A stretch of 64,000 nt of DNA from Fratercula arctica. Lineage: Eukaryota; Chordata; Aves; Charadriiformes; Alcidae. A program made the translations under genes and the position numbers. Location of the stretch: assembly GCA_947846985.1 (NCBI GenBank), contig CANTUZ010000004.1, positions 4,020,927 to 4,084,926 on the forward strand, in the 5' to 3' direction. The first letter of the stretch is position 1. Each line of letters starts with the position of its first letter. Shown here in pieces: positions 45,903 through 59,000 of this stretch. The notes beneath the pieces are model-generated. The model saw only the letters and a list, made by a program, of their open reading frames with translations. It did no database searches and was not told the DNA's origin.

Positions 45903-48900
45903 GCTTTTTTGTTGTAGATGCCCGAATGTTGTAGATACGTGATCAGTATGTGAGATTATATTCTGGCTTGAGGTTAAGAGGTTGCAGACCTTCCTATCAG
46001 GTCAAGATGTGAGAAAAGAAATCATTGACCAGAGCTGGGAAGCAAGTTTCCCCTTAGTTACTGCAGCGCTGTGTCCTTTTGCGTGGTATCTCAGGAATTG
46101 CTTGCTTGGAGACAAATAGCTATGTTTGGTTTTTAAGTTTCAGTTACGGGCTGAATCTGCAGTGGTATTGTGTCAGGCTTTAAAGATCAGTAATCAGATT
46201 TTGCATGGCAAGTTTGGACTGAATATTAAACCTCCATAAAGTGAGGAAAGAGGTGCTCAATCTCCACTTTGGAAGCTTCTGTAATTGCTTTCTGTTATTT
46301 GTGCTTCTCATAGGGTGGCTAAATATTATACGGACACTTTTAAAGTTCATTGTGGAAAGATAGACTGAATTCCTGTGGCAGCTTTGCAGGAAGAAAATGT
46401 TCTCATTCAAAACCCAACCAACTAGTTTACTTCTTGAAACTAAGCAGCATATACGTGATAATCTCAGATACAGGCTTTGAGTAAATTCCTTTCTTTGACT
46501 CCTCTGAGTCTTAGAGCAAGGAAAAGATATTTCAGCTCCAGGAGAACCCACTGAGAAAACTCTTTATAAAAAGACAGAAAATATATCTAGTAAAAATAGA
46601 GCTAAGACCATAACTGTCATCAGTTGGTTTCATTGTGGACAACACCTTTCAACACCGTGAGCCTTACCTGTAAGCTTCCTGATGAAAGATATGTTCATTT
46701 GGCTTACCCTTTCTGTTGTTTTTGGCTCTGCATCTTCTGTCTGACAATCCAGAAGAAGGTGCGACGTTGAGTCTTTTGGTGATGTTGAAAAAAGCATGAC
46801 AAAGAGAAGATGCATGAATTAAAAATCTGTATTGCTTTACCGGAAAAAGAAAGAAATGTTCTGGGTTTTTTTTAGATGAAGTCATATGGAATTTGTAGTG
46901 TGATTGATCACAGAGTACAGCAAAGGCAACAGTTTTTCTTTCCTGGATCCCATTGCTTGTTACTTAGGTGCAAGAGCTTTTTATGTCATTTTTTTAAGGA
47001 ATTCTTGCCGCTGGACACTCATTCTGCCATGAACTGCATCTCACTGCCTCCCTATGTGTGCAGACACATCTTTTCTGTGGAGCTGCACCATGAACAAAAC
47101 CAGTGAGAAGATCCAGGTTAAAAATAACCCTGTGGAAATAAAACCTAGGTTATTCCCTGTTTTTTTTTTTTGTTTCTTTCAGAGCTGCCTTACAAAAGCA
47201 GATGGAGCAGTGGAGAAAACAATGGGTAAGGAGTGACCTGTAATGAGGGACAGGGACCATATGACTACTTGCGTTTGACGAAAAGGCAAATGAATCCACA
47301 CGTCTCTATAGCACTTGGGATTCTCAAAAGACTCATCAGTTTCCTTAGCCTTTTTTCCTTTGATCTGTATAGCTATGTATTTAGTGGACATGAAGGGAAG
47401 AGCACCTCAAGCCAACAACAGGAAACATTGCAGCCTATTGATGGGACCACCAGTGGGATTGCTGTAGAAAGTTTGAAACTGTGTGAAGAAAGCAAGCTTT
47501 TAGTTAAGAAGGTTAAAGTAACATTATGGGTAAGACAAATTTCTTTAAGTTATAAATAAATCGTCATCGCTGGTCAGATTATATAAAAGCAGCTTCCTTT
47601 AGGACAGGTTATTCCCAGAGCTGTGACCAACTTCCTTGCCGCTAGCTTTTTTGATCAGTACCTGATCCTCAGGAAATATCCCATTCTTGGCTTACAGGGT
47701 CCTGTGAAAATTTGGAGGGTCTCTGTGCAGATGAGAGCAGTCCCTCCTCAGAAATACTGCTCTTTCATCAGCCTGGAGACCAAAAGCCCCTCATGTGGGG
47801 AATGGACCCAAGGGTTGTAAGCCAGGGGAGAGAATGATCCACCTGGATCATGATCATAGTTCACACTCTCCACCTTTGCCCATCAGGAAACTTACTTGGT
47901 TGGATGTAGCCTGTATAACTTGTTGTTCTGGAAACTATTTTGAAGGGACTTCTGAGCTGGGACAGGGGACCGGTGGTGGTAGGAGGCAGCAGGGGCTCCC
48001 TAGCAAGTGTGTCCTCTCAGGAGTAAGAGGAAAGGCAGAGGCTTAATGCTGGATCTTCTTCTGGAGGGAAACCTGCCTGTCTTCTTTAGCTATAGACCCA
48101 AACAATTATACCAGATCTGTTCATATGGACAGCTTCTAGGCAGTCCTGCTTTCCTGGGTGTGGGAGGAAAGGACTATGCTGTTGGTGAAGTTTGACGCTT
48201 CTAGTTGTGTAATATAAGGCAACATATGTCCAGCGGTGTGGCTTCTCATGTTGAGGGTACACCTTGACCTATGTGCACTGCTGCTGTTGCTGTAAGAGAG
48301 AAAACGAGAGGCAGTTCTTGAGGGGCGATGGAAGAAGAGCAAGCACGTGGCCTTCTCCTCCTCCTTTCCGTTTTTCTGTCATTTGGTGTGAGGAGCATGT
48401 TTGGGAAAGCTCATGGGACTTCAAGTCTAGGGCTGTCCCACCATGGCACTGGGTGTCTTTCTACTCTGTCTGCCTTGTGGTTCCCCTATGTCCTTGAACC
48501 CTTTTTCAGATCTTTGTCCTCCCAGAAAAGTACACCCTGTGGCCCTCCTCAAGCAATTTCAGGCCACAGTCTTTAGCAGTGTGCAGAATTTTTTCTCTTC
48601 TGCTCCAGAACAGAAGAGGCTGTTTCCACCCTGCACTGGTTGATCTTGGGTGATGTTACGTTCTCTGTAGGGAAGTCCTCACGGATCCACCTCATGTCCT
48701 CCCATCTCTCTCCCACACTGCTCCCTCGTGCTCTTGGCTGTGATCAAGTATTGCCACAGGTTTTCCCAACTGCCATTTTTTAGCTATTTAGTGAATTTTA
48801 GACCTGTACCATTCTGTGCAACATTTTTTTTTTATGTATGTACCTGCAACTTACCAGCTTGCTGTCCTATCTCTATTAAATTGGGTAAATGCCTTCAGCC

Positions 48901-49924
48901 CTCTGACTGTAAACTATCAATTTTGATTATATTCTAGCCCGAGTTACCTGAATCACCATGATCTTTGTAAAATGAAGGCAAAGTTGCAGGTCCACCTTCA
49001 GTGTCTGTTGGAGATCTGGATGTGACGGGAGAGGTCTTCAAGCTTCCTGTCTGTGTGGCTCAGAAATTTCTCAATACAGAACAATTAGTTCTCAGGCTGG
49101 CAGGTCTGCCAGAACACTGTGTCCAGTCCCTGCCAAAGACAGGACCACAAACAGGTATGTCGTGTGTTGTTAGAGATCATTATCTGTTTCCAGATACCAG
49201 TCATGCAAAGCCAACCAGTACATTCTCATTTACAATTTTTTTTTGTGCGTCAGCCCTATTCATTTCACTTGGGCTAAATACCTATATTCCTAAAAATACT
49301 GAAGCATTGCTGCCTTCTCCCTCTCCTCTCTGCTTTTATTTGTGTTTTCCTCCTTTTGCTTGGCCTCACTCTATGAGAAATTTGGAGACACAAGGACCTC
49401 CCAGAAAAGTGCCTTCTCAATGGGAGTTCACCTCCGCCTCCCCAGCACCGGTGCCATGAAATACTGATGTGGAAAAAAGCAGGCAGAGAGGTTACGTGTG
49501 TGGGAAGGGAGGAAAAGGAGTGCTGCCTTCATCTGTTACGTTGTGAAATGAGGTGTTGAATACTGAGCATGCCTTTTCTGCTGCTCAGGTTTTGTGGTTA
49601 GATTGCTACAGTGTACACTTGGCTCTCTGCTTAATAAACTTAAGACCGTATCAGTAGCTGAGGAAGTGCTTGGTGAATAGCCAGCTCCCTAAGAAGGGCT
49701 AATAAGAGATGAACAAGATAGAAGCTTTGGATTTGCTGGAATTACAGGAGGAAGGAGCCGTCAGGAAACAAGCCCTGAAATCCTCAGCGATTAGAGGTGG
49801 AGGGGGCTGCCTGGTCCAGGGGTTGAGGTTGCTGAGGTCTCAAGAAAGCTCTTGATGGGCTGCAAGATAGTAGCTTTTAAAGCTGAAGAGGTCGTGCCTG
49901 ACCAGCGTGTCGTGACAGGTCATT
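45903..49924. other. intergenic DNA between CR1 copies
   Basis: No gene or transposon that I can support. An exon-like interval (47183-47225) has a strong acceptor and donor but only 43 nt. The longest frame is 152 codons (49001-49459), without any recognisable domain. Confidence 0.55.
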
Positions 49925-49937
49925 CCTGTCACGACAC
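49907..49937. repeat. perfect 13-bp inverted repeat at the CR1 5' edge
   Basis: Arms GTGTCGTGACAGG (49907-49919) and CCTGTCACGACAC (49925-49937) are exact reverse complements with a 5-nt loop. The right arm is at the start of the CR1-like reading frame; the left arm is outside it. Confidence 0.9.
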
Positions 49938-50830
49938 AGACAGTGGAATCGAGTGCACCCTCAGCAAGTGTGCTGATGATACCAACTTGTGTGGTGCAGT
50001 TCACACGCTGGAGGGAAGAGATGCCATCCAGAGGGACCTGGACAAGCTCAAGAGGTGGGCCTGTGTGAACCTCATGAAGTTCAACAAGGCCAAGTGGGAG
50101 GTCCCGCACCTGGGTCAGGGCAATCCCAAGCACAAATACAGGCTGGATGGAGAATGGCTTGAGAGCAGCCCTGAGGAGAAGGACTTGGGGATGTTGGTCC
50201 ATGAGAAGCTCAACATGAGTTGGCAATGTGCCCTGGCAGCCCAGAAAGCCAACCTTATTCTGGGCTGCATCAAAAGAAGTGTGGCCAGCAGGAGGTGATT
50301 GTGCCCCTCTGCTCTGGGGAGACATCACCTGGAGTACTGTGACCAGCTCTGAGGCCCCCAATGTAAGAAGGGCATGGACCTTTTGGAGCAGGTCCAGAGG
50401 AGGCCACGAAGATGATCCGAGGGCTGGAGCCCCTGTGTTGTGAGGACAGGCTGAGAGAGTAGGAGTTCTTCAGCCTGGAGAAGAGAAGGCTCTGGGGAGT
50501 ACCCTTATAGCCCCTTCCAGTCCCTAAAGGGGCTCCAGGAAAGCTGGGGAGGGACTCTGGATCAGGGAGTAGAGCCATAGGATGAGAGGTGACAGTTTTA
50601 AACTGAAAAGGGGGAGATTAAGATGAGATATCAGGAAGAAATTCTTTGCTGTGAGGGTGGTGAGGCCCTGGCCCAGGTTGCCCAGAGAAGCTGTGGCTGC
50701 CCCATCCCTGGAGGTGTTCAAGGCCAGGTTGGACGGGGCTTGGAGCAACCTGGGCTGGTGGGAGCAGGGGGGTTGGAACTGGGTGGTCTTTAAGGTCCCT
50801 TCCAACTCTAACCATTCTGTGATTCTGTGA
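49925..50830 (+). mobile_element. CR1 LINE, 5'-truncated copy with ORF2 C-terminus and 3' tail
   Basis: About 906 bp. The + frame from 49925 to 50298 encodes a CR1 reverse-transcriptase C-terminal segment with [31 protein letters not shown] and [12 protein letters not shown]. The AD-D-T motif resembles the catalytic YADD region, with Ala in front. After a break at 50298 the rest is shifted but still CR1-like. It ends with two copies of ATTCTGTG (50814-50821, 50822-50829), the CR1 3' octamer repeat. The element has no endonuclease region and is inactive. Confidence 0.93.
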
Positions 50831-51829
50831 CTGACTATTTGGGGTTCAAGGTTGCCTTGTTTCACACAACTGCTGCGTGGCGCCCGCATGGTGTCTCAAT
50901 GCTGCTCTTTCTTCTAGGCATTGCCAGAACCCTTGATCTGGGGGGTGGTGATGACCATGGGTCCGTCTTGTCCCACTGCACAGCTCAGGCAGGGCTGGGA
51001 CAAGCCATAGGAGAAGTTGGGCCACCCCCAGCTATGGGAGCACCCGAAGCGGGAGCTGGCTGGCAACTTGCAACTGAGCATTTTGTGAAAGGGGAAAAAA
51101 AAAAAAATTTGTTGACGCTGAAGGTATGGGTTTCAGGAAAGGAGAGGCCAGTTCCCAGCTTGTTTGGTCTAGCCGGAAGACAAAGGCAGGAGGAGCTAAG
51201 AATATACAGCAGGGTAACAGAAAAAGGACTTGGGAAGGTATTTTAGTCAAAGAACGATGTTGAGACAAAAACAGATGGGTAGAAGTTGGCCAGGAGAATA
51301 TTTTGGTTGGTAATTTTCCGGTTTTTATCGTCCGGGACCGGAATGGTCTTTTAAATGGAGTTATGGGAGGAAAATGCTTCTTGATTTCACCCTGGAGCTT
51401 GATAAACTTGCAGTCTGCGCCTCCCGCTACACACACAGATTGAAAAACCCTTTTCACCTTGATTTCTAGGCATTTTGGGGTGTGGAAATAAGTTGGCAAA
51501 AAAGTTTTCTGTGCTCAAACAGTCTGGTCCTGTGTTTCCTAGCAGAGCCTTTGCTTCTCCCTGCTGTCTGTTTCAAAGGATAGCTTTCCTCAGAAACGTG
51601 TGCTATTTTACTTTAAAAAGATTTTAAAAGGCCTAAACACAAACAAAACAAGCTGATGCTTTTCTTTGAACTCCTAGCTTACGGCATTTTTTTTTTTTTT
51701 TGGAAACTTGTATTCCTCATTAGAAAAACATTTTCTTCTTGTTGGGGATGAGGAGGAACAGCAAAGGCACGTACCTGTGTCCATGTGCGTGTCCTCATCT
51801 GTGCATCCGTGTCCTTTGCGGAGCTGCTT

Positions 51830-52090
51830 TTTTCAGGGGCTGGAAACACCCCCATCCCACGGGGGCTCTTCCCGCAGCAGGGCTGCTTTCCCCCCAGCCA
51901 GCCTGTTAGAAACACGCTGCTTTCTTCACACCCCCCCCTCCTTTTCCCTTTCCCCCCCCACCGCGTCGCTGTCCTTGGCCGGGGCTGCGCTGCCACCTGC
52001 TGTCGCAGAGCCGGGCACTGCAGGGCTTGCGCGGGGGGGGGTGTCCAGATTTGGGGGCCCTGCGGTGGCTCCTTCGTTCCACTGCCCATT
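51830..52090. other. small GC-rich, CpG-containing patch with C8/G9 inverted repeat
   Basis: About 15 CpG in 260 bp. ACACCCCCCCC (51928-51938) is the exact reverse complement of GGGGGGGGTGT (52034-52044), so an 11-bp stem with a 95-nt loop is possible. It may be an orphan CpG island or enhancer; no gene is attached to it. Confidence 0.45.
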
Positions 52091-52414
52091 CTGAACTGCG
52101 GTCAGTGTAAGGGGCAGAGCTTCACCCTTCTACTTTAGGGCCAGGAATGCGCTCTAGAGAGTTAATACTCTTCTGAAATGTGTGTTAAATTAAATATGGA
52201 TAACGTGAATGATATCTATAATGAATGAAGTGAAGCCCTTTGTGTCCGCGAGTTCCCTTTCTGCTGCAGGATCACTGTGGTGCAGGGGATTTGCTTTCTC
52301 ACGGATTTTGTATTTACATCAAGTGGGTTGTGCAAGTCTGAGCACAGAATTAGATCTTTTCTGGCAGAGGCAAAAATCCTTGCCGTTAATATGCCTGACT
52401 TTGGAGTTGAATAA

Positions 52415-52460
52415 AATCATAGAATCGTCTAGGTTGGAAGGGACTTTTAAAATCATTGAA
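52415..52460 (-). mobile_element. CR1 3'-terminal scrap, antisense
   Basis: AATCATAGAATCG followed by GGTTGGAAGGGAC is the reverse complement of a CR1 3' end. Only about 45 bp is recognisable, the usual result of severe 5' truncation. Confidence 0.8.
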
Positions 52461-53000
52461 GGCTGGTGAAAGATAAGGATAACTTTTTTTTTTCCTAGTG
52501 GAATATGAAATAATTCTCTTTTAGAAGAAATCTGCCTGGCAAATGCTAGCTGCTGTGTTCGGGTCTTGCTGCTTTCTGGGGTGGTGCCACATCTCCAAAG
52601 AGTGAACAAGCCTTTCCGCTCATACGAAATCCTGGCAGAGCCTTGCTCCTGAGCAATCACTGCTCAGGGTGAACTTCCAGAATAGAGGGATGAATCGCAA
52701 CCATCTTTCCGAAGCATAAACTAATAGTATCACTCCTATTTCCAGGGTCTGCTTCATCGTAAATAATCAGCCCATGGTAGTTTGTGACAGCCACTGTTGT
52801 CCTGCAATGTACCCGATCGTGGTGTGGGACGAGACGCTTCCACGGCTGAAATGGAATTTGGGGGACTAAATCATGCTGACTCTGGCTCTGCAAAAATAAA
52901 GAGATAGCATTCCTCCCTCCTCCAGCCCCATCCAGGCTTTTTTTCCCAGCGCAGTGGGGATATGTTCAGAGATGCCGTTTCGCGCAAAGCTGGATAATAC

Positions 53001-56000
53001 TGAGTGCTGTCTGTAACTGAGTACAAGGCGGCAATTCAGTGAGATGTTTCTGTTGATGCTATAAAACACAAAAGCATGATTCAAGGAGAGCAGCCGAATC
53101 TCAGGGATGAAATTGCAGCCCGTGTATTGTGCCGAGGATGGGGCCTTGTTTTGCTAATCTATGGCAGCTCTGCAGCATTTTCAACTTTTAAATCTGAAGA
53201 AAAGAAAATCTGGATGTAAATGCAGCTGTGAAAGGAGTTACTGATGGCAAAGAAATATGATATAAAAATATAGCCAGGATCTGCAGGCAGAGATTTATTT
53301 TGGCTTGGGGGGGGGGGGGGGGGGTGTCATGTGCTTGCATGCGTGGACAAAGACAAGTTACCAGTTTCTCTAATCTACCGGGGAAGTCAACCTTAAATAA
53401 ATGCAAGATGCGGTGCTTCTCCTTTGGCAGGGTTGGTTGATTTTAAGGTGTGAGAGGTTGTGTCTTACCCCTTTGTGCTGCATCCTCACTCTCAAAGGTG
53501 GTGTGCACGTTTTTAAACTGAATTGCCACCCGCTTCTTTCCTTTTTATTTTTATTGAGGAATTCCTCAACTTCCTGGGTGAGAAGTGAGCACCTGTTCTC
53601 AGTATATTCTCCCTAACGATTGGATGCAAAAGTAGCGTAGGTTGTATTGAGTAGTTTGTATAATCAGGTATTAAGTACTGAAGGACAGTTGCCATTTCAA
53701 GACTTCAGTGTATTCCTTTCCTCTGCCCTTACTTAGGAAAGATGCAAATGAGTCACGGAGCGGGCATCACCAAATATTGCAAATACTATTTTGTTCCTGA
53801 TAAATTAACACACTAGCTTCCTCAAGGTGACTTTGAAGGTTGTTCAAAGCGTGGGTGGCATTGTTGAATGCCTTTTCTATGACATTCATCTTCAACCCAA
53901 ATGGATTCTACAATAGTTTTAAAAAGGAAAAAAAAAAAAGTGAGTTAAAACTTTAAAGGCTCAAGAGGAAATCTGGCTCATTACAAACTACCTGGGAATG
54001 TTTTGTTTTTTAGAGATGCCCTCTTAAGTGTTGTTTTATACTAAGACAAAAAAGCTTAAATAGTTTAATCAATCTGTTGTAAAATCAAATTAAGCTGATA
54101 ATATATGGTCTGAGTTTGCTCCAGGCCTGGATCTCAAACAGGATTTTTTTGTGACATCCTCTTTTTGAGACAGAATGGGGAAAATTTTCCACGATTAACC
54201 ATTTTTCTGAGATTTTGCATGTATTTAAATGCCCAAAGTGGAGGGGAAGGTACTCCAGGTTTTATTGCTTAAGTGGCACCTCAGGTCTCCTATCAGCGGA
54301 GATGAACTAGACCATCACAGCAGTGAAGGGTTTCAATTCCAACTTCTTATTTCCATTTAATCTGTATAGAAACCATCCTGCCTTACCAGTGCAGTTTATT
54401 GTGAGACCATTCATGTAGCAGATAGGATTCCCCCAAGGGCATGTTTCCTCCTGATTTTGTTTGTTAATATGTTGTTTTGTTCTAGCAATGCTTTTTACTT
54501 CAAGTTTCATTAATACAGTGAACTATTTACCCATACCAGATTGTGCTATTTGACTGCTTATATAGCAAAAATCATTGCAAAGAAGATTAAAACACATCCT
54601 AGGTATTGCCTGAAGTTCCAAGGGCGAACTTCTACAAAAAAAAAAAGCTGCAGTGCAAAGACAAAAGCTGCAGACACTCGGGTCCATCGCTCATTTGGGT
54701 AGGGATAGAAAGGTTTGAAAAGCCACAGGGCCTAATTTTCCAGCCACAGGGTTGTTCTGCTGACCTTGGTGGAGGTATCCCCCGAATGACACAAGTGAAA
54801 TCCTCACCCTTCTGAAGTGAATTCAAACTTGAAAAGTTTTCAGGTGCAGGTACTATACGTGTGTGTTAAATCACGGTTACTAAATATTTGTTACCTGGAG
54901 TTGAAACTGGTTGCGGCCAGGTAATTGGTGATACAGGTTTTTTTTTAAAAAGAAAAAAAAACTTTTAATAAGTTTTGCTGTGTCACTTGGCATTTTATTA
55001 GGCTCTGGGATGAAAGCTTAATCCGTGAAAATGTGTGTCAAGTGGTTGATGAGTATAAATTGCTGAACAACATAGGCCTGTGAGGCTGGAGGATGCAGGG
55101 GAGAGACATTTCTGTCTTCCATATTGAGGAACTGGACTGTGAAATTAAGCACACGGTTTTGCAACCTTGTTGTTTTGCCTTTCATTTCTTGGAGTTCCAT
55201 TGTTGCGGACATCTTCAATTTATGAAGACACCCAAAGAGATAAGAAATCCCCTGTGACAAAGACAAAAGCAAACAAATAAAGGGAAAAGCGATGGGAAGG
55301 AGGTTAAAGAGTGCAGGAGTCTGGTATGGCTTTAGAAAAGCCCTTGAGAAATCCAGATGTTATCCAAATGACATAGAGGATACTGCATCTTTTTCATCTT
55401 CAGGAAGGATAAATGCGTAAAACTTCCTGCTCTTCAATACAAGGCAGAAAACATTCCCCAGTACGTGCCCTCCCTGCCTTGCCCAGGCACATGGAGGTGG
55501 GCTCGGGGGTACCCTCCAGAGTGAACTGGAGGGGTCAGATGAAAATAATGGGTTTAATTTGCAGGGAGAAAGGCTCTGGCTAGGCATGAGGTAAGCCAGA
55601 GGCCATGTCAAGGCCAGGGAGGCATTGTGGGAGCTTGCAGGGAGGGCTCTGGTGTTGGGAATTGTCTTTGATTATTCAAGGCAGATGGGTCAGGCACCTC
55701 TCTGCAATGCCATAGGGGCATCTGTACTCAGTTTGGGGCTAAAGGATGGATTAAGTGAACTCTCACAGTCAGTTTCTTTCTCCAGTTCCTTGATGATGAG
55801 AGGAGGACTTTCCTGGGCTCTCCCTAGAGGCTCTTGCTCATCCCAGTATCAAATAATGTCACCGAGTCTCTTGTCTGCAAGGCACGCTGTGTGTCTGCAG
55901 CTTTCTTCCGCACAGGTGAGTTTCAAGTCTTGTCATTATCTTCTTCTCATGTTAATGTTAAAACAATCTAGTCTATTCCTGCCTGAGTTATATTGTACCT

Positions 56001-59000
56001 TCTCAGGTGCTTCAGACAAGCAAAATTTGCTTTCCTCATGTAGGAAAATGTGACTTTCACAGGCTTTGAACTTTGGTTTAGTATTAGCATTACATCAGAG
56101 TAAATGAGGTGTATAATAAACAGAGATGTATAGAGGCTTTTCTGGTCATTACTCTAAGCTAGGAAAATAGCCTCTTACACTGCTTGACTGACATCTTGAC
56201 GGTTTCAGTAATTTTCCTGGCCAAAGGCTTAGAGAAAAATATTTTGTCAAATTCCTGATTATAACAAAGAAGTAGAGTAGACTGCACTCCTCGATTACAG
56301 AAGTAATTTCAATCACTCTTCTCCTACAAAAGGAGTGCTCAGAAAGACAGTTGACGTATAACTAAATCCAAATGCAAACCAGAGATTTCATGTTGCTTCT
56401 GAAATGAGAGCCTGTGGCGTTCGCGGCCGAGGCGCACGAGGGAATACAAAAGTTTCGACATGGAAGATGTTTTCAGTAACATCCCCATTTACAAGGCGTT
56501 CTGCCCCATCGTGGAGGTGGACCAAATAGATTATAAAGAAAAGGTTCATTTACTCTGGATGGATGGCGCTTTCTAAAATAAAATGTCATCAGATAGCTTC
56601 CGCGTCAGATAAAATTCTACCTTGCAGACAAGGTCTTCACGATAGATGAATCTGGAGCTCTGAGCCTGAGCAATTTGGCAGGTCTCCCAAGATGACCAGA
56701 AATTCACATATTGCAGCTATTTTCTCGGTGCTTTAGCACATGCTACAGCTGCTGTGAGAGTATCTGTGCAACGTGAGTGTGCTCCAGGGGTCTGGTGGCC
56801 TCACAGTCTGTTTGGGGCAGTTTGCCTGATGTTTTTAGTGGGGATAAATAAAAACGTGGGGAGGTGCATATTCCTCTCCTCCTTCGTGCTCTTGGCATTA
56901 CCACTGAAGGATGACAGAGCTCAAGACCAGTTAGAAAAGAGTCTAGAAAATGTGTTCCCAACTCTACCGCAGGCTTGCCCTCCAGCGCACTAGCTGTCCC
57001 ATGGCCTTTATGGGGAATATCTACATGCCTGAACTCTCATTTGCTTTTCTTTTTCCTAGAATAGGGTCTAAATGCTTGTTCTTGTAGAGTGAAGCCCCGA
57101 CTGAAGGAAGCTCTGGCACTGCAGCTAGCCCAGTATGTTTAAACTGTTCAGCAATGAGAAAACGCCCAGCATGTTTTCCTTTGTGAGGATCACCGGAGTT
57201 GTGTTGGTGTCAATCCAGTTCGTGGTGATAGACTCTGGAAAGGGATCTGTTGGATGGCATGTACTGCGTGTTTTTGTATTCTGTCAGTCATAAAATTAAT
57301 AGAAGCTCTTTTTTTGCTCTCTTCCAGTGGTACTTCCTGAATAATTCCATCTTCAGTTATGTTTTGGAGGAAAACATGAGGAAAGCACAAAAGGTATGCG
57401 TGCCAGCGAGCCTCGTAGGCCCCTGGGGATCCAATGGTGTAGGAAGGTAAGATGGAAATAGGTAGGGAGCTGGATGTAATGGTGAAGAATAAACTTAAGC
57501 ATGGTGGGATAGGGGAAAGCTTCCTTAAGACTGAGATTTACGTGTGTTCTTAATTTCTTTTTCTCCAAAGCCTGTAGCATTAGCCACTGCTGGGATTTGT
57601 ATTTGATCATTTGATTGACAGTAGGGATCGACATCTGGTGAGTGAGTTCAGTCAGTAGCTTTATTCACTGAGAAATTAAGTGTACGAAAACATGAGTCAA
57701 AACTTATATATAAATGAGGACAAACACGCTAAGTGCATTGACTCGCGCTGCATGGTTCATTCCCCAGCCTGACACTGTCTTCTGGAGCGTCATTGCCTAT
57801 GTCCTGCTCCCCTGAATCATCGCCTGCGAAACGGAGATGCTTCTGATATGGATAATAAACCCATATGGAAGATCTGGGGATTTGCTGTCAGCCAGAAGCA
57901 GGGCAATGCCAGTACTGGCTTGTGAAAGCTGTACCTCTTGTCTGATTCTTGATTCCCAAGAGGCAGCTGACAGAATAGTGACAGAGAGATGACAATCTTC
58001 CTTATTGCAAAGGGCTACCACTACGCAGCATGCCAGGAAAATGAAAAATGCAAAATGAACAAGAGATCCAGTCTGCAGGACACCTCCTGCTGTTTTCACT
58101 TTATGGTGTGTTCGCTTGTCAAGAGCCCCACAGGTGGTATAATGAAACCCTGTCAAATTATTCTGCTGCAAGAAACTGGGGACGTGGAAGCAAGACTGCC
58201 CTAATGGCAAAAATCCCTTCCCATGGCAAAAGCCTGCCTGCTACCTGCGGAAGTGCTCAGAGCAGCTCGGTCGACACCAAGCACCCACAGGGCTACCACA
58301 CCTCCTGGAGTGAATCCTTGATGATATCTTAAACAAATATTCCTTTACTTACAAATGTACTACACTCATTAACTAGGGCTCTTCCATCTGAACTAGCTAA
58401 GGACGCTCGCCACCAGCTCACAATCTAAATTCTTGATGTCTGTCTTGGAGCTACCAGAAGAGAGCAAATGACTGCGAAAAGCAAATGTAAGGCTTTTCCC
58501 TTCTTCCATGTTTCTGAGAAGTCGGAACAAAGTGGTGAACCGATGAGCTTACCAACTGGAGGGTTGGTCTCACTGACACTGAGCATACGGGACAGGGCCT
58601 GGCCAGCCCCAGCTGACTTCTGACAAAAAAAGGGGAAGCAGCTGCCTCCCTTATTCCAGCTCTGAAGAGAAATACCATTATCTTTTTTTAAGAGTGGCTG
58701 CACAAATGGAGAAAAGTAAGATTTTTTTTTTTTTCCCCCTAATGGATAGCCACATCACTATCTCTACAAATAAATATTAGTTTACAAGTAATTACAGAAC
58801 ATGTAGTAATTGCAAAATAAAATATATAAATATTTGCAAAATTAATTGCTCTTGGTTTCTAGTGTAGCAGATCCAAAAATTTCTGTTAAAATCTTCCTTC
58901 ATTGCTCACTAAATCCACAAAGAACATATTCAAATCTAGTGATATAAGAGCTTAACATGGGTTACTCTTTTTTTTTTTATTATTTACTTTGCCTGGGTGC

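Larger units (their letters stand above)
50831..53000. other. intergenic DNA with a GC-rich patch
   Basis: Contains a GC-rich patch at 51830-52090 and a short CR1 tail at 52415-52460 (listed separately). No supported gene; frames on both strands (to 155 codons) are GC effects or chance. Confidence 0.5.

Noticed and set aside
49001..49459. 152-codon + frame
   Set aside because: No recognisable domain, no splice or promoter support; probably chance.
49840..50361. 173-codon - frame
   Set aside because: Antisense shadow of the CR1 ORF2 segment on the + strand.
51032..51499. 155-codon - strand frame with a poly-Phe stretch
   Set aside because: No domain, runs through an A homopolymer, partly in the flank of a CR1 copy; no evidence of a gene.
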